NCBI RefSeq assembly: GCF_001998865.1
Contig: NZ_CP019607.1
Coordinates: 558,001 to 622,000, forward strand
Origin: Tessaracoccus flavescens
GTDB lineage: Bacteria > Actinomycetota > Actinomycetes > Propionibacteriales > Propionibacteriaceae
DNA length: 64,000 nt
Reading direction: 5' to 3'
Within the stretch, counting starts at the first letter, position 1. Every line of letters begins with the position of its first letter. Below the pieces are notes generated by a model that saw only the letters and a program-made list of their open reading frames with translations, was not told where the DNA came from and made no database searches. The position numbers and the translations under genes were made by a program. Positions 37,201 through 46,169 of this stretch are shown one piece after another.

Positions 37201-38493
37201 ATGCGTCTGAGTCACAAGTTGGTCGCGCTGGCGGCCGGAACCGCACTTGTTCTCACCGGGTGCGGTCGCGACGAGGGCACCCCGGGCGATAACGGTGGCA
37301 GCCCCGCCGGGGAGGCAGTCAACACCGCGGCTGCCAAGGGCACCCTCGAGGTGTGGGCGATGGGTGCCGAGGGCGAGAAGCTGCCCGAACTCGTCAAGGA
37401 GTTCACCGCTGCGCACCCGGACATCAAGGTCAACGTGACCCCCGTCCCCTGGGACTCGGCTCACGACAAGTTCGTCAACTCGATCACCGCGGGCACGACG
37501 CCCGACGTGGCGATGGTCGGCACCACCTGGATGGGCGAGTTCGTCGGCATGGACGCCCTCGACCCGACCCCCAGCTCGATCAAGCTCGACGGGTTCTTCC
37601 CGGGCGCGGTCGACACCACCATGGTCGACGGCACCTCCTACGCCGTCCCGTGGTACGTCGAGACCCGCATGGCCTACTACCGCACAGACGTCGCGGACAA
37701 GGCGGGAGTCACCGAGGTGCCGACCGACCAGGCCGGCTTCAAGGACATGGCCGCGAAGATGAAGCAGCAGGAGGGTTCCAAGTGGGGCATCAGCCTGCAG
37801 CCCGGCCGCACCGGATCCTGGCAGACCGTGCTGCCCTTCGCCTGGTCGAGGGGCGCGGAGATCGCGAGCGACGACGCCTACACGTTCGACACCCCCGAGA
37901 TGGTGGCGGCGGTCGACTACTACGGGTCCTACTTCAAGGACGGCATCGCCGACCCGAACCCGCCGGAGGGCCAGACCGAGGCCGACTTCGTCAGCGGGGC
38001 CGTCCCGATGTTCATCTCCGGCCCGTGGATGATGAGCCTCGTCGAGGATCTGGCGGCCGAGGACGGCGACGACGCCTTCGCAGACAAGTACGACGTCGCC
38101 CCGATCCCCACCGCCAACGGCGCCGAGTCGGCCTCCTTCCTCGGCGGCTCGAACCTTGCCGTGTTCAAGGACACCGAGAGCCGCGACGCGGCCTGGACGC
38201 TCGTCGAATGGCTGAGCCAGCCCGAGACCCAGATCACGTGGTACGGCCTGACCAGCGACCTTCCCTCACTGCAGGCCGCCTGGGACGACGACACCCTCGC
38301 GAAGGACGAGAAGCTCGCCAAGTTCGGCGTCGCCCTCAAGACGGCGAAGGTGCCCCCGACGTTCCCCAGCTTCGAGCAGGTCATCGAGTCCTTCGACAAC
38401 GAGATCGAGAAGGTCGCCAAGCAGGGACTCTCCGGGGCTGAGGCCATGAAGGCCGTCCAGGCGCAGGCCGACTCGATCGGCACCGGACAGTAA
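37201..38493 (+). CDS. Sugar ABC transporter binding lipoprotein (CUT1)
   Basis: A 430-residue extracellular solute-binding protein (family 1 fold). Signal peptide with lipobox VLTGCG (Cys21), then TLEVWAMGAEGEKLPELVKE and the family stretch SITAGTTPDVAMVGTTWMGE; later GAVPMFISGPWM and FLGGSNLAVFKD. First gene of the operon, with AGGAGAG before its ATG. By context it captures oligosaccharides released outside the cell by the exported hydrolase three genes downstream. Confidence 0.93.
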   Translation: MRLSHKLVALAAGTALVLTGCGRDEGTPGDNGGSPAGEAVNTAAAKGTLEVWAMGAEGEKLPELVKEFTAAHPDIKVNVTPVPWDSAHDKFVNSITAGTTPDVAMVGTTWMGEFVGMDALDPTPSSIKLDGFFPGAVDTTMVDGTSYAVPWYVETRMAYYRTDVADKAGVTEVPTDQAGFKDMAAKMKQQEGSKWGISLQPGRTGSWQTVLPFAWSRGAEIASDDAYTFDTPEMVAAVDYYGSYFKDGIADPNPPEGQTEADFVSGAVPMFISGPWMMSLVEDLAAEDGDDAFADKYDVAPIPTANGAESASFLGGSNLAVFKDTESRDAAWTLVEWLSQPETQITWYGLTSDLPSLQAAWDDDTLAKDEKLAKFGVALKTAKVPPTFPSFEQVIESFDNEIEKVAKQGLSGAEAMKAVQAQADSIGTGQ

Positions 38494-38495
38494 CC

Positions 38496-39443
38496 ATGTC
38501 CACGCCTACTGCGGCCACGACGCCGCAGGAGGCAGCCGTCCCCACCCGAACCTCCCGTACCGGCGGCGCCCGGCTGGAGGAACGGGCGGGGTGGCTGCTC
38601 ACCCTGCCCTTCCTCCTGCTGTTCGTCGTGTTCACGGCATGGCCCGTGATCCAGTCGGTGTTCTTCTCCTTCACCGACATCAGGAACAAGGACCTGCGCA
38701 CCCCGTTCGCGGTGGACTTCGTCTGGTTCGAGCAGTACGCAAAGGCCTTCGCCGATCCGATCTTCCGTCAGGCTGCCTTCAACACCGGCTACTTCGTGGT
38801 GGTCGGCGTCCCGCTCACCATCATCGTCGCGCTGGCCGCCGCGATCGCGCTCAACAGCGGGATCTCGCGCTTCCGCGCCTTCTTCCGGCTCGGCTTCTAC
38901 ACGCCGGTGATCACCTCGATCGTCGCGGTGGCTGTCGTGTGGCGCTTCCTGCTCCACCCCGACAGCGGCCTGGTCAACACGGTCCTCGGCTGGGTCGGGA
39001 TCGACGGGCCGAACTGGCTCGGCTCGACCACCTGGTCGATGCCCTCGCTGATCGCGATGGCGGTGTGGCGCAACTTCGGCACAGGCATGATCATCTTCCT
39101 CGCCGGCCTGCAGGCGGTTCCCACCCAGCTGCTCGAGGCGTCCGCGATCGACGGGGCGAACGCCTGGCAGCGCTTCCTCAACGTGGTGCTTCCGATCATC
39201 CGCCCGACCGTGCTGTTCGTCATGGTGACCACCACCATCGGCTACCTGCAGTTCTTCGAGGAGCCGTTCGTGATGACGAAGGGCGGCCCGCTCAACTCGA
39301 CCATCTCGGCCTCGATGTACACCTACCAGCAGTTCAGCTTCGGCAACTACGGGTTCGCGGCCGCGCTCAGCTACCTGATCTTCATCGTGATCGCGATCAT
39401 CACCGCGATCCAGTTCAAGTTCCTGTCGGAGAAGGGGGACTGA
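38496..39443 (+). CDS. Sugar ABC permease 1 (CUT1, MalF type)
   Basis: A 315-residue membrane protein with six hydrophobic segments after a 30-residue cytosolic N-terminus. The cytoplasmic EAA loop, which docks on the ATPase, reads EASAIDGANAWQRFLNVVLP. Start two bases after the binding-protein stop, so translation is coupled. Pairs with the next gene to form the membrane channel. Confidence 0.93.
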   Translation: MSTPTAATTPQEAAVPTRTSRTGGARLEERAGWLLTLPFLLLFVVFTAWPVIQSVFFSFTDIRNKDLRTPFAVDFVWFEQYAKAFADPIFRQAAFNTGYFVVVGVPLTIIVALAAAIALNSGISRFRAFFRLGFYTPVITSIVAVAVVWRFLLHPDSGLVNTVLGWVGIDGPNWLGSTTWSMPSLIAMAVWRNFGTGMIIFLAGLQAVPTQLLEASAIDGANAWQRFLNVVLPIIRPTVLFVMVTTTIGYLQFFEEPFVMTKGGPLNSTISASMYTYQQFSFGNYGFAAALSYLIFIVIAIITAIQFKFLSEKGD

Positions 39444-39446
39444 GCC

Positions 39447-40277
39447 ATGTTCCAGGACAACGGACTGCGCCGCCGCTGGTGGCTGTACCTCATCCTGAGC
39501 GTCGCGCTGATCGTCGTGGTGACGCCCTTCGTGTGGATGGTGCTCGGCGCGTTCAAGACCAGTTCGGAACTGCGGAAGGTGCCGCCGACGTGGCTTCCTG
39601 AGAATCCGACGCTCGAGAACTTCACCTCCCTGTTCAGCAGGCTCTCCTTCGACACCTACTTCCTCAACTCGACCCTCGTGGCCGTCGCGGTGACCGTTGG
39701 CAACCTGCTGTTCTGTTCGATGGTCGGCTACGCGCTCGCCATGCTGAACTTCCGGGGGAAGAAGCTCGTCTTCGGCCTGATCATGGCGACCCTGATGATT
39801 CCAGGCGTCGTCACCTTCGTTCCCCTGTTCGTGCTGGTGGCCAACATGGGGCTGGTCAACACCCTCCCCGGCCTGATCCTGCCGTTCCTCGTCGGCCCCT
39901 TCGGCGTGTTCCTGATGCGGCAGTTCATCATGGGGCTGCCGAAGGACCTCGTCGAGGCGGCGAGGATCGACGGCGCGGGAGAACTGAAGATCTTCGCCCG
40001 GATCATCCTGCCCCTGCTCGGCCCGGCGATGGCGACGCTCGGCATCCTGACCTTCCTCGGCAGCTGGAACAACTTCCTGTGGCCGCTTGTGGTCGCGCAG
40101 ACCAACGACACCTACACCCTTCCTGTCGCCCTCGCCCTCTACTCGACGGGGCAGAACCAGACCGAGTACGGGCTCCTGATGGCAGGCGCGACCGTCGTCG
40201 TGCTTCCGGTGCTCGTGGTCTTCCTGATTTTCCAGCGGCGCTTCATCCAGGGAATCGCCACCACAGGAATCAAGTAA
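39447..40277 (+). CDS. Sugar ABC permease 2 (CUT1, MalG type)
   Basis: A 276-residue permease with six hydrophobic segments, EAA loop EAARIDGAGELKIFARIILP and the typical C-terminus FLIFQRRFIQGIATTGIK. Forms a heterodimer with permease 1. No ATP-binding gene is present in the locus; CUT1 systems of Actinobacteria usually borrow a shared MsiK-like ATPase encoded elsewhere. Confidence 0.93.
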   Translation: MFQDNGLRRRWWLYLILSVALIVVVTPFVWMVLGAFKTSSELRKVPPTWLPENPTLENFTSLFSRLSFDTYFLNSTLVAVAVTVGNLLFCSMVGYALAMLNFRGKKLVFGLIMATLMIPGVVTFVPLFVLVANMGLVNTLPGLILPFLVGPFGVFLMRQFIMGLPKDLVEAARIDGAGELKIFARIILPLLGPAMATLGILTFLGSWNNFLWPLVVAQTNDTYTLPVALALYSTGQNQTEYGLLMAGATVVVLPVLVVFLIFQRRFIQGIATTGIK

Positions 40278-40297
40278 CCCTGCCAGAAGGAGGCAGC

Positions 40298-41836
40298 ATG
40301 TCCAGCCCATTCCAGATCAGCAGAAGAACCGCGCTCGCAGGCGGCGTCACCGCCGCGGCGCTTGCGAGCCTTCCGGGGTTCGCCTCGGCCGACCCACGCC
40401 ACCCCGTTCCGGTACCGGAGGGGACCGACCGCGCAACGCTCATGCGGTGGGCGAAGGACACGTGGCGCTCGATGGTCGCGATGACCGATCCCCGCACCGG
40501 GCTCATCTCCGACAACATCACGGGCGATCTCAGGACCAACGCCCACTACACCTCCCCCACCAACCTGGGCGGCTACCTGTGGAGCACGCTCGTCGCGCGC
40601 GACCTCAGGATCATCACGCCCGGGGAGGCGAACAACCGGATCCGGCAGACGCTGCGGACTCTCCGCACGATGGAACACCACGACGGTGCGGGCATGTTCT
40701 TCAACTGGTACGACCCGCGCGACGGATCCGTCGTGCACGAGTGGCCCGACGACGGCAACCCGGTCGTGCCGTTCGTCAGCAGCATCGACGCCGCCTGGCT
40801 CGGCGCCGCGCTGCTCGTCGTCCGCAACGGTGACCGTGGCACCTCGAAGCTGGCGGGCGAACTGTTCGCCAGGATGCGCTTCGACGTCTTCGCCGACCCG
40901 ACCTTCTCCAAGCCCTATCTCAACTACGGCGGCTACTACCTTGAGGAGCCGACGAGGCTGACCAGCCCTCCCCCGACGATCGCGCGCGACCTGATCGGCG
41001 AGGGCCGCGAGGTCTGGTACACCCGCGACCACCACTACGACACGATCGTCTCCGAGACGAGGATCACCACCTACCTCGGTATCGCGAAGCGCCAGATCCC
41101 GCCGGAGTCGTACTACCAGGCGTGGCGCACCTTCCCGCCGGACTGGGACTGGCAGGAGTCCATCCCTGTCGGCGAATGGCACACCTATCTCGGGGTCGAC
41201 GTCTACGAGGGCGCCTACGACTACCTCGGCCGCCTGACGGTGCCGGGCTGGGGCGGCTCGATGTTCGAGGAGCTGATGCCGAACGTGTTCGTCCCCGAGG
41301 AGGACTGGGCGCCGAACTCGTGGGGCAGGAATCATCCCCGCCACGTCGCGGTGCAGCGGGAGCACGGCCTCCGGGAGTACGGCTACTGGGGCTTCTCCCC
41401 GGCCAGCCATCCGGCGGGAGGGTACAGCGAGTGGGGCGTCGACGCGCTCGGCCTGAACCCCGAGGGCTACTTCTCCGACGTCGAGCGCACGGACTACAGC
41501 GCCCGCACGAACCCCGATCCGGTCTTCGGTGACGGCGTCGTGACGCCGCACGCGGCCTTCCTCGCGATGATGCACGATCCCGCAGGGTCGTTCACCAACC
41601 TCGCGAAGATCGAACGGGACTTCGACGCCTACGGACCGGGAGGCTTCTACGACGCCGTCGCCACCGGCTCCGGACAGGTCGCCCGAAGGCACCTGTCGCT
41701 CGATCAGGCGATGATCCTCGGTGCCCTCGGCAACGTCCTCACGGGCGGGAACCTGCGGCGCTACTTCGTCAAGGGCGAGGTCGAGGCGCACCTGCGCCAC
41801 GTCATCGAGCCAGAGGAGTTCGCCCCCGTCGGCTGA
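40298..41836 (+). CDS. Tat-exported glycoside hydrolase, (alpha/alpha)6 barrel (GH144/GH189-like)
   Basis: A 512-residue protein with a twin-arginine signal (ISRRTALAGGVTAAALA) and a strong AGAAGGAGG ribosome-binding site. The mature part has blocks reminiscent of glycoamylase/DUF3131 folds: DPRTGLISDNI, TNLGGYLWSTLVARDLRIIT, GMFFNWYDPRDG, SSIDAAWLGAALLVV, YWGFSPASHPAGGYSEWGVD and DGVVTPHAAFLAMM. This fold includes endo-beta-1,2-glucanases (GH144) and the GH189 domain of cyclic beta-1,2-glucan synthases, and its place between the importer and a GH3 suggests it cuts a polymeric glucan outside the cell. The family assignment is by pattern only and the catalytic residues are not identified. Confidence 0.65.
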   Translation: MSSPFQISRRTALAGGVTAAALASLPGFASADPRHPVPVPEGTDRATLMRWAKDTWRSMVAMTDPRTGLISDNITGDLRTNAHYTSPTNLGGYLWSTLVARDLRIITPGEANNRIRQTLRTLRTMEHHDGAGMFFNWYDPRDGSVVHEWPDDGNPVVPFVSSIDAAWLGAALLVVRNGDRGTSKLAGELFARMRFDVFADPTFSKPYLNYGGYYLEEPTRLTSPPPTIARDLIGEGREVWYTRDHHYDTIVSETRITTYLGIAKRQIPPESYYQAWRTFPPDWDWQESIPVGEWHTYLGVDVYEGAYDYLGRLTVPGWGGSMFEELMPNVFVPEEDWAPNSWGRNHPRHVAVQREHGLREYGYWGFSPASHPAGGYSEWGVDALGLNPEGYFSDVERTDYSARTNPDPVFGDGVVTPHAAFLAMMHDPAGSFTNLAKIERDFDAYGPGGFYDAVATGSGQVARRHLSLDQAMILGALGNVLTGGNLRRYFVKGEVEAHLRHVIEPEEFAPVG

Positions 41837-41842
41837 TCGGAT

Positions 41843-41875
41843 CCCGGGCCGGTGGAACCTCGCCACCGGCCCGGG
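41843..41875 (+). other. Intergenic hairpin between the exported hydrolase and GH3 genes
   Basis: Perfect 13-base stem CCCGGGCCGGTGG with its complement, loop of seven. No T tract follows, so it may act as a weak terminator or as a processing/stability element that lowers GH3 expression relative to the transporter. Confidence 0.6.
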
Positions 41876-41937
41876 CACCCTGCCACCGTCGGGCCCGGAC
41901 GCCCCGGAGCCCGCCACCTTCCACGATTGGATCCGCC

Positions 41938-43746
41938 GTGCTCACCCAGCGCATCACACCCGACGGCCTCGCCTACCGCGACCTCAACGGCAACTCCCGG
42001 CTCGACCCCTACGAGGATCCCCGCCTCGACGTCGACGAACGGGTCTCCGACCTGATCGGCAGGCTCAGCCTGCCCGAGAAGATCGGCCTGATGTTCCACA
42101 CCGTCATCGAGGCCGGAGCGGACGGATCGGTGCTCGCCGGGCCGGGCGCCATCTCCAAGTCCGGGACGGCCGAGGTCGTCACCTCGAAGCTGCTCAACCA
42201 CTTCAACGTGCACCACCTCGGGGAGCCACGCGCGGCGGCGCGATGGTACAACGCCGTCCAGGCGCTGGCGGAGACGACACCGCACGGCATCCCCGTCACG
42301 ATCTCGAGCGATCCGCGGCATTCCTTCGCCGAGAACGCGGGCGCCAGCTTCTCCGCGGGCAGCTTCTCCCAGTGGCCCGAGATGCTGGGGCTCGCGGCCC
42401 TGCGCGACCCGGGCCTCGTGCGACGCTTCGCCGACACCGCGCGCCGCGAGTACCTCGCCGTCGGCATCCGGGCCGCGCTCCACCCGACGCTGGATCTGGC
42501 GACCGAACCCCGGTGGGCGAGGCAGGCACAGACCTTCGGCCAGGACCCCGCCCTCGTCGCCGAGCTCGGCACCGCCTACATCGAGGGCATGCAGGGTCCA
42601 TGCCTGGGTCGCGACTCCGTCGCCTGCACCGCCAAGCACTTCCCCGGTGGCGGCGCGGTCAAGGACGGTGAGGACTCCCACTTCCCCTACGGCGCGGAGG
42701 CGGTCTACCCCAGCGGTAGCCAGGAGGCCCACCTCTCGCCCTTCCCCGCAGCCATCGCCGCAGGGGTCAGCGCCGTGATGCCGTACTACTCCAAGCCGAT
42801 CGGCCTGACGCTGCGCGGGATCGAGGCGGACGAGGTGGGCTTCGGCTACAACCGGGCGATCATCACCGACCTGCTGCGCGGCGAGCTCGGCTTCGGTGGT
42901 GTCGTGCTCTCCGACTGGGAACTGGTAAACGACAACCACGTCGGCGACCAGGTGCTGCCCGCCCGTGCCTGGGGGGTCGAGGATCTCGACCCGGCCGGTC
43001 GGATGCAGTTGCTGCTCGAGGCGGGGTGTGACCAGTTGGGTGGCGAGGAGTGCGTCGAGATCCTCGCCGGCCTCGTCGCGGACGGCCGGGTCAGCGAGGC
43101 GAGGATCGACGAGTCGGTCGGGCGCCTGCTCCGGGTCAAGTTCGAACTCGGCCTGTTCGACGATCCCTATGTGGATGAGGAGAAGGCCGCAGAAGTGCTG
43201 GGCGAGCGGGCCTCGCACGCCGAGGGTCTTCGCGCGCAGTCGGCGTCGGTCACCGTGTTGAAGGGAAGCCTTCCCGTCACCGCTGGCAGGGTCTACGTCG
43301 AGGGGCTTGACCGGGCGGCAGCGTCACGGCTCGGCGAGGTGGTCGACCGCCCCGAGGACGCCGACGTGGCGGTGATCCGTCTGCAGGCACCCTTCGAACC
43401 CCGCGACGACCTGTTTCTCGAGTCATGGTTCCATCAGGGATCGCTCGACTTCCCCCCGGGTCTCGCCTGGCGCCTGGCCAGGATCGCTCGTCACTGCAGG
43501 CTCGTCCTCGACGTCTTCCTCGACCGGCCCGCCGTCGTGACCGGGCTGCTGGAGGTCGCCGACGTGCTCGTCGCCGACTACGGCACGAGCGACGAGGCGC
43601 TGGTCGATGCGCTCACCGGTGAGGTCGAGGCCGTCGGAAGGCTGCCCTTCGACCTTCCGCGGTCGATGGACGACGTGCGGGCGCACCCCGAGGACCGGGT
43701 CGGCATCGAGGACCCGCTGTTTCCCGCGGGCTTCCGCGCCAGCTAG
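41938..43746 (+). CDS. GH3-family beta-glucosidase
   Basis: A 602-residue protein without signal peptide, hence cytosolic. The N-terminal barrel has DPRLDVDERVSDLIGRLSLP, the KHFPGGG loop and the nucleophile in GGVVLSDWE (Asp326); a shorter C-terminal alpha/beta sandwich follows with VLKGSLPV. The start is GTG. In the comparable Listeria locus a GH3 enzyme hydrolyses sophorose, the disaccharide the phosphorylase cannot use, and the same role is proposed here. Ends in a three-base overlap with the convergent metallopeptidase gene. Confidence 0.88.
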   Translation: MLTQRITPDGLAYRDLNGNSRLDPYEDPRLDVDERVSDLIGRLSLPEKIGLMFHTVIEAGADGSVLAGPGAISKSGTAEVVTSKLLNHFNVHHLGEPRAAARWYNAVQALAETTPHGIPVTISSDPRHSFAENAGASFSAGSFSQWPEMLGLAALRDPGLVRRFADTARREYLAVGIRAALHPTLDLATEPRWARQAQTFGQDPALVAELGTAYIEGMQGPCLGRDSVACTAKHFPGGGAVKDGEDSHFPYGAEAVYPSGSQEAHLSPFPAAIAAGVSAVMPYYSKPIGLTLRGIEADEVGFGYNRAIITDLLRGELGFGGVVLSDWELVNDNHVGDQVLPARAWGVEDLDPAGRMQLLLEAGCDQLGGEECVEILAGLVADGRVSEARIDESVGRLLRVKFELGLFDDPYVDEEKAAEVLGERASHAEGLRAQSASVTVLKGSLPVTAGRVYVEGLDRAAASRLGEVVDRPEDADVAVIRLQAPFEPRDDLFLESWFHQGSLDFPPGLAWRLARIARHCRLVLDVFLDRPAVVTGLLEVADVLVADYGTSDEALVDALTGEVEAVGRLPFDLPRSMDDVRAHPEDRVGIEDPLFPAGFRAS

Positions 43747-44918
43747 TCGACGTCGGCCGAGGCGGCGGTCCAGGTGTTGCAGTTGCCGAGGGTCCCCGAG
43801 TACAGGCCCCGGATGCCCCAGTACGCGTTTGAGTCCTTCGAGCCGTGGATGCCGTCCTCGATCAGCGCCCGCAGGAAGGGCTCGAACTCCTCGAACTTGC
43901 GCTCGTCGATGTCGACCGAGGTGTCGTGCGAAAGGGACGCATAGCCCCAGCAGGTGGCCTGCAACTCGATCCGCCTGGCCGTCTCGTTGTCCGCGCCGAC
44001 CGCGTACTCGGCGTGGAACAGGCCTGCCTTCGCCTGCAGGTGGTGGCCGTACTCGTGCCCCGCGACGTCCTTGGTGCCGAAGTCGACCCAGCTCGCCCCG
44101 TTGAGGGCGTCCTCACCGAAGTAGATGGCGCCGCCCTGGGCCGAGCAGTACAGCGCGGGGGCCGCCACCTCACCGCAGGGGGTGTCGACGCTTCTTCCCT
44201 CGTAGAAGTAGATCGGGATCTCGCTCGAGTCGTAGCCGAGCTCTTCCAGGATCGGGCGGTAGGCCGCCTGCAGGCAGTCCATCTGTGCGGTGGCGATCCG
44301 TTCCAGGTCGGTCAGGTTCGCGGCCAGCTCGAGGTCGGGGCACCCGTCGATCACCGGCACCTCCATGGCGTACAGAGGGCTCTGCTGCAGCGTCATCCAT
44401 TCGGGGTCGGTCGAGTCGGGTGGGAGCAGGGCGTCCCACTGGCGCTCCGGGAGGCCCTCCGGCTGGACGGTGGTGGGCTCCCCGCTGACCTCGTCCGGGT
44501 CGAGCGGTTCCGGGCTCGGCTCCTCGGGCGGCGTCACCACAGGCTCCGAGGGTCGCTCGGTGCGCACCGACTCCGCCTCGGTGACCGCGCGGTAGACCTG
44601 CGCTCCGATCACGAGGCACACGACAACGGCGAAGATCACGAACAACACCCCACCGAAGCCGGAGCGCTTCTTCGGCGGCCTCCACTGGGGTGGAGGGTAA
44701 CCCGGCTGGAATCCCTGCTGGAAGCCCGGTGGCTGCTGATAGCCCTGCTGCTGATAGCCCTGCTGCTGCAACCCCTGCTGGGGGCCGGGGGCCCGCCAGG
44801 GCTGCCCCCACTGCGCGGGAGCCTGCGGGTTCTGCCACCCCTGCGGCTGGTTCCAGCCCTGTCCGGGACGGTTCCACTGGGGGTGTCCCTGCGGTCCGGG
44901 CCAGTTGCCCTGCGTCAC
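43743..44918 (-). CDS. Membrane-anchored neutral zinc metallopeptidase (PF04228-like), copy 1
   Basis: A 391-residue protein: a cytosolic N-terminus of about 90 residues rich in Gln, Pro and Gly with GYQQQG repeats, one TM helix (FGGVLFVIFAVVVCLVIGA), a Pro/Glu linker and an external peptidase-like domain with the zinc motif HEYGHHLQ (HExxH form) and four or more cysteines (DTPCGEV, ALYCSAQ, QATCWGY, GNCNTW) that may form disulfides. Start: GTG preceded by GAGGAGGAAC. Closely related to the upstream gene, from which it starts ten bases away; substrate unknown. Confidence 0.82.
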   Translation of the reverse strand: MTQGNWPGPQGHPQWNRPGQGWNQPQGWQNPQAPAQWGQPWRAPGPQQGLQQQGYQQQGYQQPPGFQQGFQPGYPPPQWRPPKKRSGFGGVLFVIFAVVVCLVIGAQVYRAVTEAESVRTERPSEPVVTPPEEPSPEPLDPDEVSGEPTTVQPEGLPERQWDALLPPDSTDPEWMTLQQSPLYAMEVPVIDGCPDLELAANLTDLERIATAQMDCLQAAYRPILEELGYDSSEIPIYFYEGRSVDTPCGEVAAPALYCSAQGGAIYFGEDALNGASWVDFGTKDVAGHEYGHHLQAKAGLFHAEYAVGADNETARRIELQATCWGYASLSHDTSVDIDERKFEEFEPFLRALIEDGIHGSKDSNAYWGIRGLYSGTLGNCNTWTAASADVD

Positions 44919-44928
44919 GCGTTCCTCC

Positions 44929-46116
44929 TCATGAAACGTCCTCGGCCGTGGCGACCCACGTGTTGCAGTCGCCAACGGTCTTCGCGTAGAGCCCTCGGGT
45001 GCCCCAGCTCGTCAGCGAGGCCCGCGAACCGTGAACCCCGTCCTCGCGCATGGTCTCCAGGCGCTGGTTCCAGGATGCCAGGTCGGCCTCGTCGAACTCG
45101 AACGACCGGTTGTGCCAGGTCTGCATCGCCGACCAGCACGTCGCCTGCAGTTCGGCGCGGCGCTCGCTCTCGCTGTCGCCTCCGAGGCTCAGCTTCGTCG
45201 CGGTGATCCCTGCGAGCTTCTGGAGGTGGTGCCCGTACTCGTGGTTGACCATCTCGTTGATCGAAAGGTCCCAGGCCGTGGCCATCTCGAAGTGCTCCTG
45301 CCCGAAGTACACCTTCCCCTCCCCCGCCGAACAGTAGAAGGCCGGGGCCGACAGGTATCCGCACTCGCTGTTCGAGCCGCTTCCCGGGTAGAACAGCACC
45401 TCCGGTTCGGTCACCGACCAGCCGAGCTGCTCGTAGACGGGGACCCAGGCTGCGTGCAGGCACGACCACTGGGCGCTGACGGCGGCCTTCCACTCCTCCT
45501 CGGTCGGCGTCGTCGCCGGCTCCGGGCATCCGGTGAGCGTCACTGGCGGCAGGGCGTCGAGCGGGGTGACCTGGGCGGCGTACAGCGGCGAGTCAGGGTC
45601 GGGGGCAGGCAGCGCGGGCCACGTCATGGGTGGCAGCTCCCATGAGCGCGCGCCGGGATCGGCGGCGACGGTGACGCTCGGCACGGTTGTCGGCGAGGGT
45701 GTGGGGGTCGGCCGCGGCGAGGGCGTCCAGGTCCGCTCCATCGACGGCGTGGGCGTCGGCGCGACGGTCGGGGTGCTCGGCGGTGGCTCGACGCTCTCCC
45801 GGCCGCGCCTGTCGGCCACGACGAGCCCGACTGTGATCACGGCGGCGACGACCAGCACCGCGGTGGCGAGGATGCCGACGCGCATCGCGACGGTCGGGCC
45901 CGGCTCCGGGGGTGCAGGCTGCCAGGCGAGTCGCTGGTGCGAGGAGGGGGGCGGAGGGACCCAGGCGGGCGGCCTGCCCGGCGGGTTCTGCGGCGGAGCG
46001 CCCCACTGGATACCCGAGACGGGCGGGGGCGCGTTGGGCGGCGGTGGCCGGTCCAGAGAGGGTCCGGGAGCCGCCGGAGGGGGTGCATCATCGGCCTGGT
46101 GCGACCAGTTCTGCAT
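44929..46116 (-). CDS. Membrane-anchored neutral zinc metallopeptidase (PF04228-like), copy 2
   Basis: A 395-residue paralogue of the next gene with the same layout: Pro-rich cytosolic N-terminus (with PPPPNAPPP and PPPPSS), TM helix (VGILATAVLVVAAVITVGLVV), Thr/Pro linker, and the external domain with NHEYGHHLQ and the cysteines SECGYL, AFYCSAG, QATCWSA and GDCNTW. The linker and N-terminus differ from copy 1 in composition while the peptidase domain is conserved, which points to an old tandem duplication with selection on the enzyme part. Confidence 0.82.
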   Translation of the reverse strand: MQNWSHQADDAPPPAAPGPSLDRPPPPNAPPPVSGIQWGAPPQNPPGRPPAWVPPPPSSHQRLAWQPAPPEPGPTVAMRVGILATAVLVVAAVITVGLVVADRRGRESVEPPPSTPTVAPTPTPSMERTWTPSPRPTPTPSPTTVPSVTVAADPGARSWELPPMTWPALPAPDPDSPLYAAQVTPLDALPPVTLTGCPEPATTPTEEEWKAAVSAQWSCLHAAWVPVYEQLGWSVTEPEVLFYPGSGSNSECGYLSAPAFYCSAGEGKVYFGQEHFEMATAWDLSINEMVNHEYGHHLQKLAGITATKLSLGGDSESERRAELQATCWSAMQTWHNRSFEFDEADLASWNQRLETMREDGVHGSRASLTSWGTRGLYAKTVGDCNTWVATAEDVS

Positions 46117-46169
46117 CGCTGAGCCTCCTAACCCTCCGTCCAGCAGGGTTACCTTACCTGCTCACAGGA

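Noticed and set aside
37929..40310. 793-codon minus-strand open frame
   Set aside because: Opposite strand of the ABC transporter genes; extremely rich in His, Asp and Arg with no domain, a codon-bias shadow.
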